Notes: a model not told the origin generated them from the sequence alone. Numbered from the stretch's first letter, positions 25,322 to 33,901 are shown. The stretch: DNA of 64,000 bases from Tateyamaria sp. ANG-S1 (GCF_000814025.1 NZ_JWLL01000003.1:124001-188000), one strand, 5' to 3'. Made by a program: numbers and translations.

Positions 25322-26608
25322 ATGACAAATGCACAGCTTTTGACCGGCCATGTCCTGACCTTCTCCGACGACCCGTTCGTGGTCCCATGGACCGACGCCG
25401 TGCGGATCGAGGAAGACAGTGCCGTTCTGATTGAAAACGGTCGGATCACGGCCATCGGCGCGGACGCCATGGCAAGGGGCGCAGATGCCACACGCCACGA
25501 CTACCCCGGCCACCTGATCTGCCCCGGATTTGTCGACGCACACGCCCACTACCCGCAGACGGCCATCATCGCGTCCTGGGGCAAGCGGCTGATCGACTGG
25601 CTCAACACCTACACCTTCCCCGAAGAGATGCGCTTTGGTGATCCTGCCTATGCGCAGGCTACGTCCGAACGCTACCTGGACCTGCTGCTTGATCACGGCA
25701 CCACGTCCGTTGCCAGCTTCTGCACGATCCACCCGGAAAGCGTCGATGCCCTCTTCACCGCAGCCGCCTACCGCAACATGGCCGTGGTCGCGGGCAAGAC
25801 CTGCATGGACCGCAACGCACCCGACGGGCTGCGCGACACGGCGCAGTCCGCCTATGACGACAGCAAGGCGCTGCTGCAGCGCTGGCACGGCATAGGCCGC
25901 GCGCGCTACGCCATCACGCCACGCTTCTCGCCCACCTCGACCGAAGACCAACTGGCCGCCCTCGGCGCGCTCTGGGCCGAGCATCCCGATGCGCTGATGC
26001 AAACGCATCTGAGCGAACAGGTGGACGAGATCGAATGGGTCCGCGGCCTCTACCCCACCGCGCGCGACTATCTCGACACGTACGAGGTCCATGGCCTCCT
26101 CGGCGCACGAGGCCTTTACGGCCACGCCATCCATCTGGAACCGCGCGAGATTGACCGGCTGCGCGAGGTGGAAGGCGGACTGGTGCATTGCCCGACCTCC
26201 AACACGTTCATCGGCTCCGGTCTCTTTGACCTGATGGGCCTCACGTCCCAGGGGCTGCGCGCAGGCCTTGCGACGGACACGGGCGGCGGTTCATCCTTTT
26301 CGATGCTGCGCTCCATGGCAGCAGCCTACGAGATCGCGCAACTGCGCGGCGTGGCAGTCCACGCTGCGCAACTCCTTTGGCTCGCCACGGCAGGTTCGGC
26401 CCGCGTGCTGCACCGTCAGGACGAAATCGGACAGATCGCGCCGGGACTTGCCGCCGACCTGTGCGTGCTGAACCTCGCCTCCACACCCGCTATCGCGCAA
26501 CGCCACGCGCGGGCGGATGATGTCTGGGACGCCATCTTTCCCACCATCATGATGGGCGATGACCGGGCCGTGGCGGATGTCTGGGTCGCAGGGCAGCGGC
26601 GCACCTAG
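25322..26608 (+). CDS. guaD: Guanine deaminase
   Basis: 428 residues, normal for GuaD. The enzyme hydrolyses guanine to xanthine and ammonia. Amidohydrolase metal ligands are present: His74 and His76 in PGFVDAHAHYPQT, the histidine in MQTHLSEQ, the histidine in LYGHAIHL, and the aspartate in LATDTGGGSSFS. FVDAHAHYPQ and CPTSNTFIGSG are typical of guanine deaminase. The ATG follows GGCGGGG. It is convergent with the CAP-domain gene; the two stop codons share the palindrome CTAG at 26605-26608, so no terminator separates them. Confidence 0.95.
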   Translation: MTNAQLLTGHVLTFSDDPFVVPWTDAVRIEEDSAVLIENGRITAIGADAMARGADATRHDYPGHLICPGFVDAHAHYPQTAIIASWGKRLIDWLNTYTFPEEMRFGDPAYAQATSERYLDLLLDHGTTSVASFCTIHPESVDALFTAAAYRNMAVVAGKTCMDRNAPDGLRDTAQSAYDDSKALLQRWHGIGRARYAITPRFSPTSTEDQLAALGALWAEHPDALMQTHLSEQVDEIEWVRGLYPTARDYLDTYEVHGLLGARGLYGHAIHLEPREIDRLREVEGGLVHCPTSNTFIGSGLFDLMGLTSQGLRAGLATDTGGGSSFSMLRSMAAAYEIAQLRGVAVHAAQLLWLATAGSARVLHRQDEIGQIAPGLAADLCVLNLASTPAIAQRHARADDVWDAIFPTIMMGDDRAVADVWVAGQRRT

Positions 26609-27027
26609 CAGGGCGCGGCCAGAACCATCACCCAGATGTTGCCGGGCGTCTGCGCCAGCCCAACCGCCTGCGCCTGCCGGTGCAGGATGTTGCGGCGATG
26701 ACCGCGCGACGCCATCCACGACGCCATCACTTCGGTCAGCGACCGCTGGCCCGAGGCGATGTTTTCCGCCCCAAAACAAAACCGGTATCCGCCGCGCGTC
26801 AGACGCTGGCCAATGTCGGAGCCGTCCGAGCCGCTATGGGAAAAAAAACCGTTGGCGGCCATGTCACGCGCATGACCAGCCGCCACAGCCTCAAGCACCG
26901 GATCATAAACCAGAGGCGCCCGGTTCTGTGCCGCGCGTTCGGCGTTGATGGCGGCCAAGGCCACAGGATCAGCCGACACGACAGACCCAAGCACAGCAAA
27001 CACCCCGATCAGAACAAAATGCCTCAT
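26605..27027 (-). CDS. Secreted CAP-domain (SCP/PR-1-like) protein
   Basis: 140 residues. A Sec signal peptide (hydrophobic core VLIGVFAVLGSVVSA) precedes a compact CAP domain with INAERAAQNRAPLVYDPVLEAVAAGHARDMAANGFFSHSGSDG and a C-terminal GHRRNILH motif, both diagnostic. Two cysteines near the end (CFGAEN and the terminal APC) could pair. Bacterial CAP proteins are exported and mostly of unknown function. The ATG overlaps the stop of the 8-oxoguanine deaminase gene by four bases, so it is translated as part of that operon, an odd partner. Confidence 0.9.
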   Translation of the reverse strand: MRHFVLIGVFAVLGSVVSADPVALAAINAERAAQNRAPLVYDPVLEAVAAGHARDMAANGFFSHSGSDGSDIGQRLTRGGYRFCFGAENIASGQRSLTEVMASWMASRGHRRNILHRQAQAVGLAQTPGNIWVMVLAAPC

Positions 27028-28364
27028 ATCACCTCGCTCAACCCCTTGGCCAACGCAGTCTGCCGCGCGATGGCGGTGGCCAGATCAAAGGTCACCACCT
27101 GCCCGTCCCGCACGAGCTGGCGCCCCTCGACAAACAGATCGCGCACAGTCGTCGGGCCCGCCAGCAGCAACGCTGCCGGGTCCCAGCTGCCTGCGGCTTC
27201 GATCCCGCTCACATCCCAGATCGCCACATCGGCTCGCGCACCAACCGACAGATGACCGCACTCCGGACGGCCCAGCACGGCGGCACCGCCGCGCGTCGCG
27301 ATCTCCAGCGCTTCCTGCGCATTCATGGCATCCGCACCCCGCGCCACACGTTGCAGCAACATCGCCTGCCGCGCCTCGGCCACGAGGTTGCCCGCATCAT
27401 TGCTGGCCGACCCGTCAACGCCCAGCCCCAAAGGCACGCCCGCATCCCGCATTGCACGCACTGGCGCGATGCCGGACCCAAGTCGGCAATTCGAACAGGG
27501 GCAATGGGCGACGCCCGTGCTGGTCCGGGCAAATAGATCAATCTCCGACGCATCCAGCTTGACGCAATGCGCATGCCACACGTCCGGTCCGACCCAGCCC
27601 AGATCCTCGGCATACTGGCCGGGCCGACAGCCGAACTGTGCGAGGGAATAGGCAATATCCTCATCATTCTCGGCCAGATGGGTGTGCATCATCACGCCCT
27701 TGTCGCGCGCCAGAACGGCCGCATCGCGCATCAAGTCCCGGCTGACTGAGAACGGAGAGCACGGCGCGACACCCACCCGGCACATGGAACCCGCGCTGGC
27801 ATCGTGAAACGCATCAATGACACGCACCATATCCGATAGGATCGCCTCCTCCTCCTCGACCAACGCATCCGGGGGCAGGCCACCCTTGCTCTCGCCAATG
27901 CTCATCGCACCACGGGTGGGATGAAAGCGCAGCCCGACCTCCGCCGCAGCCGCAATGGTGTCCTCCAGCCGCACGCCGTTTGGATAAAGATAGAGGTGAT
28001 CCGACGACAGCGTGCAGCCGGACAGCGCCAGTTCCGCCAACCCGATCTGGGCAGAGACGAACATGTGCTCGGGCGTGAACCGTGACCAGATGGGATAGAG
28101 CGTCTTCAACCAGCCAAAAAGAAGCGCGTCCTGCGCCGCCGGCACGGCACGTGTGAGCGTCTGATAGAGATGATGGTGCGTGTTGACGAGGCCGGGTGTC
28201 ACCACGCAGCCTTGGGCGTCCACAACCTCCCCCGCTGGTGTCAAACCGTGGCCAATCTCGGCAACCTGCCCGTCCTTCAACAGGACATCGGCATCACGCA
28301 ACACACGCCGGTCATCATCCATCGTGACCAGATGGGACGCGCGGCGGATCAGAGTTTCGGTCAA
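27024..28364 (-). CDS. 8-Oxoguanine deaminase (amidohydrolase)
   Basis: 446 residues. Amidohydrolase ligands: His63 and His65 in LVNTHHHLYQTLTRAVP, the histidine in MMHTHLAEN, HAHCVKLD, and the aspartate in GVDGSASND. The segment TRAVPAAQDALLFGWLKTLYPIW with SDHLYLYPNG matches the characterised 8-oxoguanine deaminase group (atrazine-chlorohydrolase-like), which turns 8-oxoguanine into urate. The start is TTG at 28362-28364 overlapping the TGA of the upstream gene. With guaD convergent 0.4 kb away this forms a guanine-salvage neighbourhood. Confidence 0.88.
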   Translation of the reverse strand: MTETLIRRASHLVTMDDDRRVLRDADVLLKDGQVAEIGHGLTPAGEVVDAQGCVVTPGLVNTHHHLYQTLTRAVPAAQDALLFGWLKTLYPIWSRFTPEHMFVSAQIGLAELALSGCTLSSDHLYLYPNGVRLEDTIAAAAEVGLRFHPTRGAMSIGESKGGLPPDALVEEEEAILSDMVRVIDAFHDASAGSMCRVGVAPCSPFSVSRDLMRDAAVLARDKGVMMHTHLAENDEDIAYSLAQFGCRPGQYAEDLGWVGPDVWHAHCVKLDASEIDLFARTSTGVAHCPCSNCRLGSGIAPVRAMRDAGVPLGLGVDGSASNDAGNLVAEARQAMLLQRVARGADAMNAQEALEIATRGGAAVLGRPECGHLSVGARADVAIWDVSGIEAAGSWDPAALLLAGPTTVRDLFVEGRQLVRDGQVVTFDLATAIARQTALAKGLSEVI

Positions 28365-29155
28365 ACGAAGCCCGCCAGAATATCGAGCGCCGCGCGATGC
28401 ACATCCACATGCGACGCGGCCACGACCCGCCCGCCCATATGGACAGGCGCACCGGACCAGTCGGTCACGATACCGCCCGCCGCCTCGATCACACCGATGG
28501 GGGCCTGAATGTCGTAGCTGTTCAGGCCAGCCTCGATCACCAGATCAATCTGTCCTGCCGCCAGCAGCGCATAGGCATAGCAATCCATGCCGTAGCGCAC
28601 CAGCTTGACCTGGTCGGCCACAGCCTCGAAACCTGCCCGCTCAGTCGCGCTGCCCACTTCGGGGAATGTCGTGAACAGCACCACGTCAGACAGGCCACGC
28701 GGCGCACGGGTTCTGATCCGACCCTCGCCCATGGGGCCCCTGAGCCACGCGGTTTTGTCGCTGCCCCAGAACCGCTCGCGTATGTAAGGCTGATCAATCA
28801 TGCCAAGGACCGGGCCAGCCTCATCACCGACGGCAATCAAAACACCCCAGGTCGGTGTCCCGGCCACAAACCCGCGCGTGCCGTCAATGGGGTCAAGCAC
28901 CCAGGTCAAACCGCTCTGCCCCGTTTGCGTGCCGAATTCCTCGCCCAGAATGGCGTCCATCGGGCGCCGTTCGGCCAGAACCAGACGCATCGCCTGCTCG
29001 GCCGCCCTGTCGGCAATGGTCACGGGATCGTACCCGCCCGCATCCTTGTTTTCGGTGCCCAGATCGGCGCCTCGAAAATGCGGCAGGATCGCCTCCGATG
29101 CAGCATCCGCCATCGCATGCGCGACATCTGTCAGTTCTGGTAGGAGGTGTCTCAT
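28361..29155 (-). CDS. hisN: Inositol-monophosphatase-family phosphatase, histidinol-phosphatase (HisN) type
   Basis: 264 residues. Metal-binding motifs are GEEFGT (Glu) and WVLDPIDGTRGFVAG (Asp-x-Ile-Asp-Gly-Thr), with a late SYDIQAPIGVIEAAGG motif. The version with RGFVAGTPTWGVLIAV is that of actinobacterial/alphaproteobacterial HisN histidinol-phosphatases rather than SuhB or CysQ. The ATG at 29155 was preferred over a TTG at 29161. It heads a leftward operon with the deaminase (TTGA overlap) and CAP genes. The histidine-pathway role is inferred from the family; the neighbours do not support it directly. Confidence 0.85.
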   Translation of the reverse strand: MRHLLPELTDVAHAMADAASEAILPHFRGADLGTENKDAGGYDPVTIADRAAEQAMRLVLAERRPMDAILGEEFGTQTGQSGLTWVLDPIDGTRGFVAGTPTWGVLIAVGDEAGPVLGMIDQPYIRERFWGSDKTAWLRGPMGEGRIRTRAPRGLSDVVLFTTFPEVGSATERAGFEAVADQVKLVRYGMDCYAYALLAAGQIDLVIEAGLNSYDIQAPIGVIEAAGGIVTDWSGAPVHMGGRVVAASHVDVHRAALDILAGFV

Positions 29156-29210
29156 GCCCAACCGCGTGCCAGAGCGGCGCGGTCAGTGCAAGGCAAGACT
29201 TGACGTGGTG

Positions 29211-29582
29211 CTATGCGACGTCCGTCAGAACACGCGCCAGTTCAAACAGGCGGCGGCGTTGGGCCTCTGGAATGGCGTAGTAGGTCCGCACCAGTTCCAT
29301 CGCTTCCTTGTCGCTCAGCATATCCGTCGGCACGTTGCCTGTCGGTGCTTCTTGCGACGCGTCCTCTTTCAGCCCTTCAAAGAAAAACGCCACGGGCACA
29401 CCCATCGCTTCGCCAATGTCCCACAACCGGGAGGCGCTCACGCGGTTCGCGCCGGTTTCGTATTTCTGGATCTGCTGGAACTTGATACCGACCATGTCCG
29501 CCAGCTTCTGCTGCGTCATGCCGATCAGCCATCTGCGCTGTCGGATCCGCTTGCCGACATGAACGTCCACCAGATGTGCCAT
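29211..29582 (-). CDS. XRE-family helix-turn-helix regulator
   Basis: 123 residues. A Cro/CI-type helix-turn-helix occupies residues ~10-64 (VGKRIRQRRWLIGMTQQKLADMVGIKFQQIQKYETGANRVSASRLWDIGEAM), followed by a short helical tail with a C-terminal EAMELVRTYYAIPEAQRRRLFELARVL segment. This is the alphaproteobacterial single-domain XRE type with a conserved tail. The ATG is preceded by AAGGTTGGA. It lies 56 bases upstream of the hisN-like gene in the same direction but is probably its own unit. The target is unknown. Confidence 0.9.
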   Translation of the reverse strand: MAHLVDVHVGKRIRQRRWLIGMTQQKLADMVGIKFQQIQKYETGANRVSASRLWDIGEAMGVPVAFFFEGLKEDASQEAPTGNVPTDMLSDKEAMELVRTYYAIPEAQRRRLFELARVLTDVA

Positions 29583-29996
29583 GTGAATCCAACCTTGATA
29601 CTTGCGTTACAACAGCACCTATACGCGCATTCGAAATACCGCTCGGCACTGAAAAGTTGTACTAACAATAGTTGGAACCGCGCCAGTTTTCAATGAAATC
29701 CACCCGCAACGCGCGAATACGACACAGCAATACATCAAAACCTGTGGACATTTTTGAGAAAACAGGTCTCGCACACGCGCAATTTGCACTGTGCCGCATG
29801 ATGCAGCGATCAGGTCGTTTCTTCGCACGGTTCAACACGTTACGCGGTAAACGTGATGCGCTTTTTGCTACCTATAATTGAAAAGCGAAAACATATCTCG
29901 CAACGAAAGTCGTCAATTCAGTCCCGAGAAAGGGTCTTGGGGCGCATTTCACCCATCGGCCAAATTCCGCTGACGCATTCGATTCGGGATAGCGTT
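29583..29996. other. A/T-richer intergenic region
   Basis: 414 bases between two leftward regulators. It is visibly poorer in G+C than its flanks, especially 29600-29920. The right part should hold the end of the LysR transcript and the left part the XRE promoter. A 69-codon rightward frame (29672-29881) lacks a ribosome site and is not supported. No tRNA or known structured RNA is recognisable. Confidence 0.45.
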
Positions 29997-30881
29997 TCAA
30001 ACACCCGAGACAGCGCGCAATGCAACGCCATCCGGCGCTTGAAAGGCCCTGCGCAGGAAACCGACAAGGGCGTCATGCACCTCACCGCTCGCACCACCCG
30101 CCCCATACAGGTTTATGCTGTGCGCAGGCAGTTCAGGCAGCGCGCCGCCATGCTCGATCCGGTCCAGGTGCGGCGGCTCGGTCCCCTCAATCATCGAATG
30201 GACAGCCAGATCAGCACTCACCGTGGCCTCAATCGTCCGGTCGCTTTCCGTTTCAACCACCACGTCCCAGGGAATGCCCGCCGCATCCAGCTGCTCAACC
30301 ACCCGCGGGCGAAAGGTGCATTGCCGCCCGAAGGCCAGTTTAAGCGGTCGTTGACGCCATGCTGACCCGCCCGGCGCACCCACCCAGCACAGCGGCTTGG
30401 TGCACAACTGCTCGCCGCCTGCATCAATGCCGGTTTCGGTTGTCAGGATGATATCGCAGGCCCCCTTGGCAAATTCGGCCTTCAGCCGCCGGGTGTAAGA
30501 GCTGTCGAGTTGCACCTTCACCCGCGGAAAGGCCGCGTGGAACTGCTTGAGCACCCGCGGGATCGCCGGATAGACGATATCATGCGGCACGCCCAACGTG
30601 ATCTCGCCCTCATAGGCTTGGTCGGTCAGCCGGGTGATCACCTCGTCATTCAACGCCACCATGCGCCGGGCATAGACCAGCAGCTGCTCGCCCGATGCCG
30701 TCAGGGCAATCGTGCGGCCCGACCGGTCGAACAGATCCAGGCCCAAAAGCTCCTCCAGACGCTTGAGCTGCATGGACACGGCCGATTGCGTCAGGTGCAA
30801 AAACCCCGCAGCCCGCGTGACCCCCCCGCTCTCCGCAACCGCGACAAAGGACCTGAGCGTTGTGATGTCCAGATTTCTCAC
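29997..30881 (-). CDS. LysR-family transcriptional regulator
   Basis: 294 residues. The N-terminal helix-turn-helix (AESGGVTRAAGFLHLTQSAVSMQLKRLEELLGLDLFDRSGRTIALT) and periplasmic-binding-protein-like effector domain are standard. The start is GTG at 30881 with AGGAGG six bases upstream. It is divergent from the DUF1127 gene at 31005 across 123 bases that contain a LysR-type box at 30913-30927. LysR proteins of this subgroup next to DUF1127 genes are common in rhodobacters; the effector is not known. Confidence 0.9.
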   Translation of the reverse strand: MRNLDITTLRSFVAVAESGGVTRAAGFLHLTQSAVSMQLKRLEELLGLDLFDRSGRTIALTASGEQLLVYARRMVALNDEVITRLTDQAYEGEITLGVPHDIVYPAIPRVLKQFHAAFPRVKVQLDSSYTRRLKAEFAKGACDIILTTETGIDAGGEQLCTKPLCWVGAPGGSAWRQRPLKLAFGRQCTFRPRVVEQLDAAGIPWDVVVETESDRTIEATVSADLAVHSMIEGTEPPHLDRIEHGGALPELPAHSINLYGAGGASGEVHDALVGFLRRAFQAPDGVALRAVSGV

Positions 30882-30912
30882 ATCAATCCTCCTGATGGGT
30901 CATATCAAAAAC

Positions 30913-30927
30913 ATTCGTTTCAAGAAT
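30913..30927. promoter_or_regulatory. Candidate LysR binding site
   Basis: ATTC-GTTTCAA-GAAT is a 15-base dyad containing the T-N11-A pattern of LysR operators, 32 bases upstream of the lysR GTG and 78 bases upstream of the DUF1127 gene. That position would allow both autoregulation and control of the divergent gene. Confidence 0.5.
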
Positions 30928-31004
30928 ATGCCGACATGCACCATATACATCAACAGAAATGATGTAACTGCAAAATTCAATCACAAAATCAGAAAGGACG
31001 ACCC

Positions 31005-31220
31005 ATGGCCCTTATCGATGTCACCCCCCGCAACTCCGCACTTTCACCGGCACCCCGTCGTCCGTTTTCGTTGCGCACCCTGCTGACCGTCTGGAGATCC
31101 CGCCGGGCGCTGGCGCGCCTTGACGCGCAAGGACTTTCCGATGTCGGCATCGACGCAAAGGTCGCGGCCCGCGAGAGCGCCAAGCCCATCTGGGACGTGC
31201 CCGCCACCTGGCGCACCTGA
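31005..31220 (+). CDS. DUF1127 small protein
   Basis: 71 residues, basic N-terminal half, ending with the DUF1127 motif LARLDAQGLSDVGIDAKVAARESAKPIWD (the 'L-D-D-GL-R' type helix pair). Such proteins are abundant in alphaproteobacteria; some bind RNA and influence phosphate or small-RNA regulation. The ATG has AAAGGACG upstream. It is divergent from a LysR gene, and a perfect 14-base palindrome begins four bases after its stop codon. Confidence 0.88.
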   Translation: MALIDVTPRNSALSPAPRRPFSLRTLLTVWRSRRALARLDAQGLSDVGIDAKVAARESAKPIWDVPATWRT

Positions 31221-31223
31221 TCA

Positions 31224-31237
31224 CACAACATGTTGTG
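31224..31237. promoter_or_regulatory. Perfect 14-base palindrome upstream of the BI-1 gene
   Basis: CACAACATGTTGTG is its own reverse complement. It lies just after the DUF1127 stop and 166 bases before the Bax-inhibitor-1 start. It lacks a T-run, so a regulator site is at least as likely as a terminator. Confidence 0.45.
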
Positions 31238-31402
31238 CGGCATTTATGACAAAAACGGTCGGAATGTCGCACATCATGGGCCTAAAACCCTTTAAAAACC
31301 CTTGAATGACAGGGGCACTGACCCGATATTTGACGCAACGCGGGCGGAAATCCGCGACCGGTGGATGTACCACCGGGCTTTGTATCAATTTGGAGGTCAA
31401 AT

Positions 31403-32182
31403 ATGGCTGAGTTGAATACGATCCGGTCCGCGGCCGGTACACGCGCCGCCCAGATCGATGCGGGCCTGCGCGCCCACATGAATAAAGTCTACGGCACGAT
31501 GTCCGGCGGCATGCTGATCACGGCCCTCGCGGCCTGGTCGATTGCCGGACTGGCTGTGACGACAGATCCGACAGGTGCCACCGTCGCCCTGCGCGAAGGC
31601 CAGTACCTGACGGGCCTTGGTGAGGTGCTCTACACGACACCGCTGCGCTGGGTCGTGATGTTTGCCCCGCTGGCATTCATCCTCTTCGGTTGGGGCGCGC
31701 TCATGCGCCGTGGTTCTGCCGCGGCCGTGCAGACAGGCTTCTTCATCTTCGCCGCCGTCATGGGCGTGTCGATGAGCTCGATCTTCCTGGTGTTCACACC
31801 CTACTCGATCACACAGACCTTCCTGGTGACGGCCATCGCCTTCGCGGGCCTCAGCCTTTGGGGCTACACCACGAAAAAGGACCTGTCCGGCATGGGCACG
31901 TTCCTGATGATGGGTGTGATCGGCCTGATCGTGGCGATGATCATCAACCTGTTCCTGCAGTCCGGACCGATGATGATGGCCATCTCGGCGCTCGGTGTCC
32001 TGATCTTTGCAGGTCTGACCGCGTTCTACACGCAGGACATCAAGAACACCTACATCGCCCACGCATCGCACGGCGATCAGGAATGGCTGGATAAAGCTGC
32101 CTCCGACGGCGCGCTGAGCCTCTACATCTCGTTCCTGAACATGTTCCAGTTCCTGCTGATGTTCATGGGCCAGCAAGAATAG
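31403..32182 (+). CDS. Bax inhibitor-1/YccA-family membrane protein
   Basis: 259 residues, seven hydrophobic segments. The start MAELNTIRSAAGTRAAQIDAGLRAHMNKVYGTMSGGML is typical of alphaproteobacterial BI-1 proteins, and FAGLTAFYTQDIKNTY near the sixth helix contains the conserved aspartate region of the pH-sensitive calcium leak. Located in the inner membrane; the bacterial role is linked to FtsH modulation (YccA) or ion leak. TGGAGG precedes the ATG at 31403, and a strong terminator follows the stop. Confidence 0.94.
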   Translation: MAELNTIRSAAGTRAAQIDAGLRAHMNKVYGTMSGGMLITALAAWSIAGLAVTTDPTGATVALREGQYLTGLGEVLYTTPLRWVVMFAPLAFILFGWGALMRRGSAAAVQTGFFIFAAVMGVSMSSIFLVFTPYSITQTFLVTAIAFAGLSLWGYTTKKDLSGMGTFLMMGVIGLIVAMIINLFLQSGPMMMAISALGVLIFAGLTAFYTQDIKNTYIAHASHGDQEWLDKAASDGALSLYISFLNMFQFLLMFMGQQE

Positions 32183-32204
32183 GCTGCACACCACGCACAG
32201 ATAC

Positions 32205-32234
32205 AAAAGGCCGGTCCAAGCGACCGGCCTTTTT
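32205..32234 (+). terminator. Rho-independent terminator of the BI-1 gene
   Basis: AAAAGGCCGGTC pairs with GACCGGCCTTTT across a five-base loop, ending in TTTTT, 22 bases after the stop codon. Confidence 0.92.
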
Positions 32235-32243
32235 CTTTGCCGG

Positions 32244-32293
32244 GTCGGCGGGTGGGCGCCTTTTGCGCGTCAGCGCAAAACAGAGCACCCGAC
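32244..32293. repeat. 'TTTTGCGC-GTCA-GCGCAAAA' hairpin repeat, copy 2
   Basis: Inner perfect hairpin at 32261-32280; outer arms GTCGG(C)GGGTG and CACCCGAC. It ends five bases before the GNAT stop codon region. It matches the element at 23763-23815 in the inner hairpin and outer arms, and both copies abut the 3' end of a leftward gene. Confidence 0.65.
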
Positions 32294-32297
32294 GACA

Positions 32298-32777
32298 TCA
32301 CAGCGTCTGCGTCATCCGCACCGATGGAAAGACGATCCCATCGCCCAACGGCACGTCGATCAACCCAACCTGCCGAAACCCCACAGCTTCGTAAAAAGGC
32401 ACCGCCGTCCGTGTGGCCGAACACTCCATCCGCACCACACCCGCAGCGCGCGCCACAGCAAAACAGTGCAGCATCAACAACCGCCCCACTCCGCGCCGCA
32501 ATGCACGGTCATCGGTCACGACATGCCGGATATGGCCCACACCGGTCTCCTTGCGGTCCGGCGTCCAACCGCCCGCGCCCAGCACCACATTATCCTCCTC
32601 GACCACATAATATGTGCCGCAGGCCAGCAGGTCCGGTTGCGCTCGACTGATGATGGGCAGCGCTGTGACCAGCACAGACGGCGGATAATCCGCCTTCAAC
32701 AGCTTCGGATAGGTCCGCGCCAACAGCGCGTCCACGGCAGCCAAATCCGCCTTGGTCGTGGGTCTGACCTGCATCAT
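32298..32777 (-). CDS. GNAT-family N-acetyltransferase
   Basis: 159 residues. The acetyl-CoA-binding region reads DRALRRGVGRLLMLHCFAVARAAG (Q/RxxGxG/A-like), with strand beta4 GAGGWTPDR before it and the C-terminal TRTAVPFYEAVGFRQVG motif. The substrate is unknown. The start overlaps the stop of the 99-aa gene by four bases (ATGA), so the two are coupled and run leftward. Confidence 0.9.
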   Translation of the reverse strand: MMQVRPTTKADLAAVDALLARTYPKLLKADYPPSVLVTALPIISRAQPDLLACGTYYVVEEDNVVLGAGGWTPDRKETGVGHIRHVVTDDRALRRGVGRLLMLHCFAVARAAGVVRMECSATRTAVPFYEAVGFRQVGLIDVPLGDGIVFPSVRMTQTL

Positions 32778-33073
32778 GTCTGCTCCTCTTCCATCGCTGC
32801 ATAGGACAAATCATAGACGTAGCTCTTGGCCCCTTTTGCCGTGACCCAAGGGCCCTCAGGCGGGCACGCACCCTGCTCTGCCACCGGCACCTCCCATGTC
32901 CGTCCAACCAGCGCACGGCTCTGCGGGTCACGCATGATCCAGCCTAGAACCTCATCCCAGACAAGGGTCAGGTCCGGCCGATCCGCGCGCCGATAGCATC
33001 TCGCCACCTGCGCGTCGCGCGCAAAGCGGTACACAAGGCCATCCGACCGGCGGGTGAGCGTAAGGCTGTCCAT
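32774..33073 (-). CDS. Hypothetical protein coupled to the GNAT
   Basis: 99 residues, soluble, with several Trp and Arg residues (LTLVWDEVLGWIMRDPQSRALVGRTWEVP). No family is recognised. A four-base overlap with the GNAT start and codon use like its neighbours support expression. It follows the rpmG terminator, so its promoter must lie within 33074-33145 or read-through must occur. Confidence 0.7.
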   Translation of the reverse strand: MDSLTLTRRSDGLVYRFARDAQVARCYRRADRPDLTLVWDEVLGWIMRDPQSRALVGRTWEVPVAEQGACPPEGPWVTAKGAKSYVYDLSYAAMEEEQT

Positions 33074-33084
33074 GATCCATCTCC

Positions 33085-33124
33085 AGAAAAAGAAAAAGGC
33101 CGCGTCCCGGAGGGCGCGGCCTTT
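33085..33124 (-). terminator. Rho-independent terminator of rpmG
   Basis: On the minus strand, AAAGGCCGCG and its complement pair around a CCC-GGG inner stem, followed by TTTTTCTTTTTCT (the A-rich run at 33085-33097 on the plus strand). It lies 22 bases after the rpmG stop. Confidence 0.9.
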
Positions 33125-33145
33125 GACATCGAAAGAGGGGCGATC

Positions 33146-33313
33146 TTACTTGATCTTGCCTTCCTTGTATTCGACGTGCTTGCGCGCCACGGGATCGTAC
33201 TTCCGTACGACCATCTTCTCGGTCATGGTGCGTGCATTTTTCTTGGTCACATAGAAGTGGCCGGTGCCTGCGGTCGAGTTCAGGCGGATCTTGATCGTGG
33301 TTGGCTTGGCCAT
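33146..33313 (-). CDS. rpmG: 50S ribosomal protein L33
   Basis: 55 residues, exactly the alphaproteobacterial L33: [18 protein letters not shown], then [22 protein letters not shown]. It lacks the two CxxC zinc motifs, so it is the zinc-independent form. GGAGA precedes the ATG. It is monocistronic with its own terminator. A longer in-frame start upstream is rejected as it would run into rnpB. Confidence 0.98.
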   Translation of the reverse strand: MAKPTTIKIRLNSTAGTGHFYVTKKNARTMTEKMVVRKYDPVARKHVEYKEGKIK

Positions 33314-33448
33314 GTTCTGTCTCCTGCGTCGCCAGAAAAGCCTGCAAGGCCCGCCAGCGGGAAATTCGTCTTGAACCGCGCTTTTACCCGCGCCCCGCCC
33401 CGAGTCAACCCCGACCGGAGCGGGTTCAGCAACAGGAGCAGAAAAAAC

Positions 33449-33824
33449 GCGCGGAGGGGCTGTAAGCCGGATTCTGTCTAGGGCGGTTGCCCGCCCCGAG
33501 ATGACCATTCATCTCGCGACACTGTTGCCAGTGCCGCTCTAGCTGCCAACCCGGACCTGCTGGGGCAGAAGCGGCCCCGGACCGTTGCCGGTCCACGCGA
33601 TCCCTATTTGGCATTGCTCCCGGTGGGGCTTGCCATGCCCGGTCTGTTGCCAGCCCGGCGGTGGGCTCTTACCCCACCGTTTCACCCTTACCCCTTGCGA
33701 GGCGGTTTGTTTTCTGTGGCGCTCTCCGTCGGGTTGCCCCGCCCGGGCGTTACCCGGCACCGCTGCTTCTGGGAGTCCGGACTTTCCTCGACATCACTGC
33801 CGCAGCCATCCGCCCCTCCGCGCT
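33449..33824 (-). ncRNA. rnpB: RNase P RNA (type A)
   Basis: Read on the minus strand, the 5' part contains the universally conserved GAGGAAAGTCCGGACTCC (plus-strand 33772-33789), and the 3' end contains AGACAGAATCCGGCTTA (33463-33479). The two ends pair as P1 (GCGGAGGGGC with GCCCCTCCGC), giving a molecule of about 376 bases. The ribozyme matures tRNA 5' ends. Exact ends are estimated from P1. Several open frames crossing this region are spurious. Confidence 0.97.
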
Positions 33825-33883
33825 GGACGCGCATACGGGTGAAGGCGGGGGCGCGTCAATGGGTGGTGTTGCGCAGGTGGTGG

Positions 33884-33901
33884 GTGCGGGAGCCTCCGGC
33901 G
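33884..33901. repeat. Short inverted copy of the 'GCCGGAGGCTCCCGCAC' element
   Basis: GTGCGGGAGCCTCCGGCG is the exact reverse complement of 38160-38177 and lies in the spacer between rnpB and the amidase gene. Confidence 0.6.
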
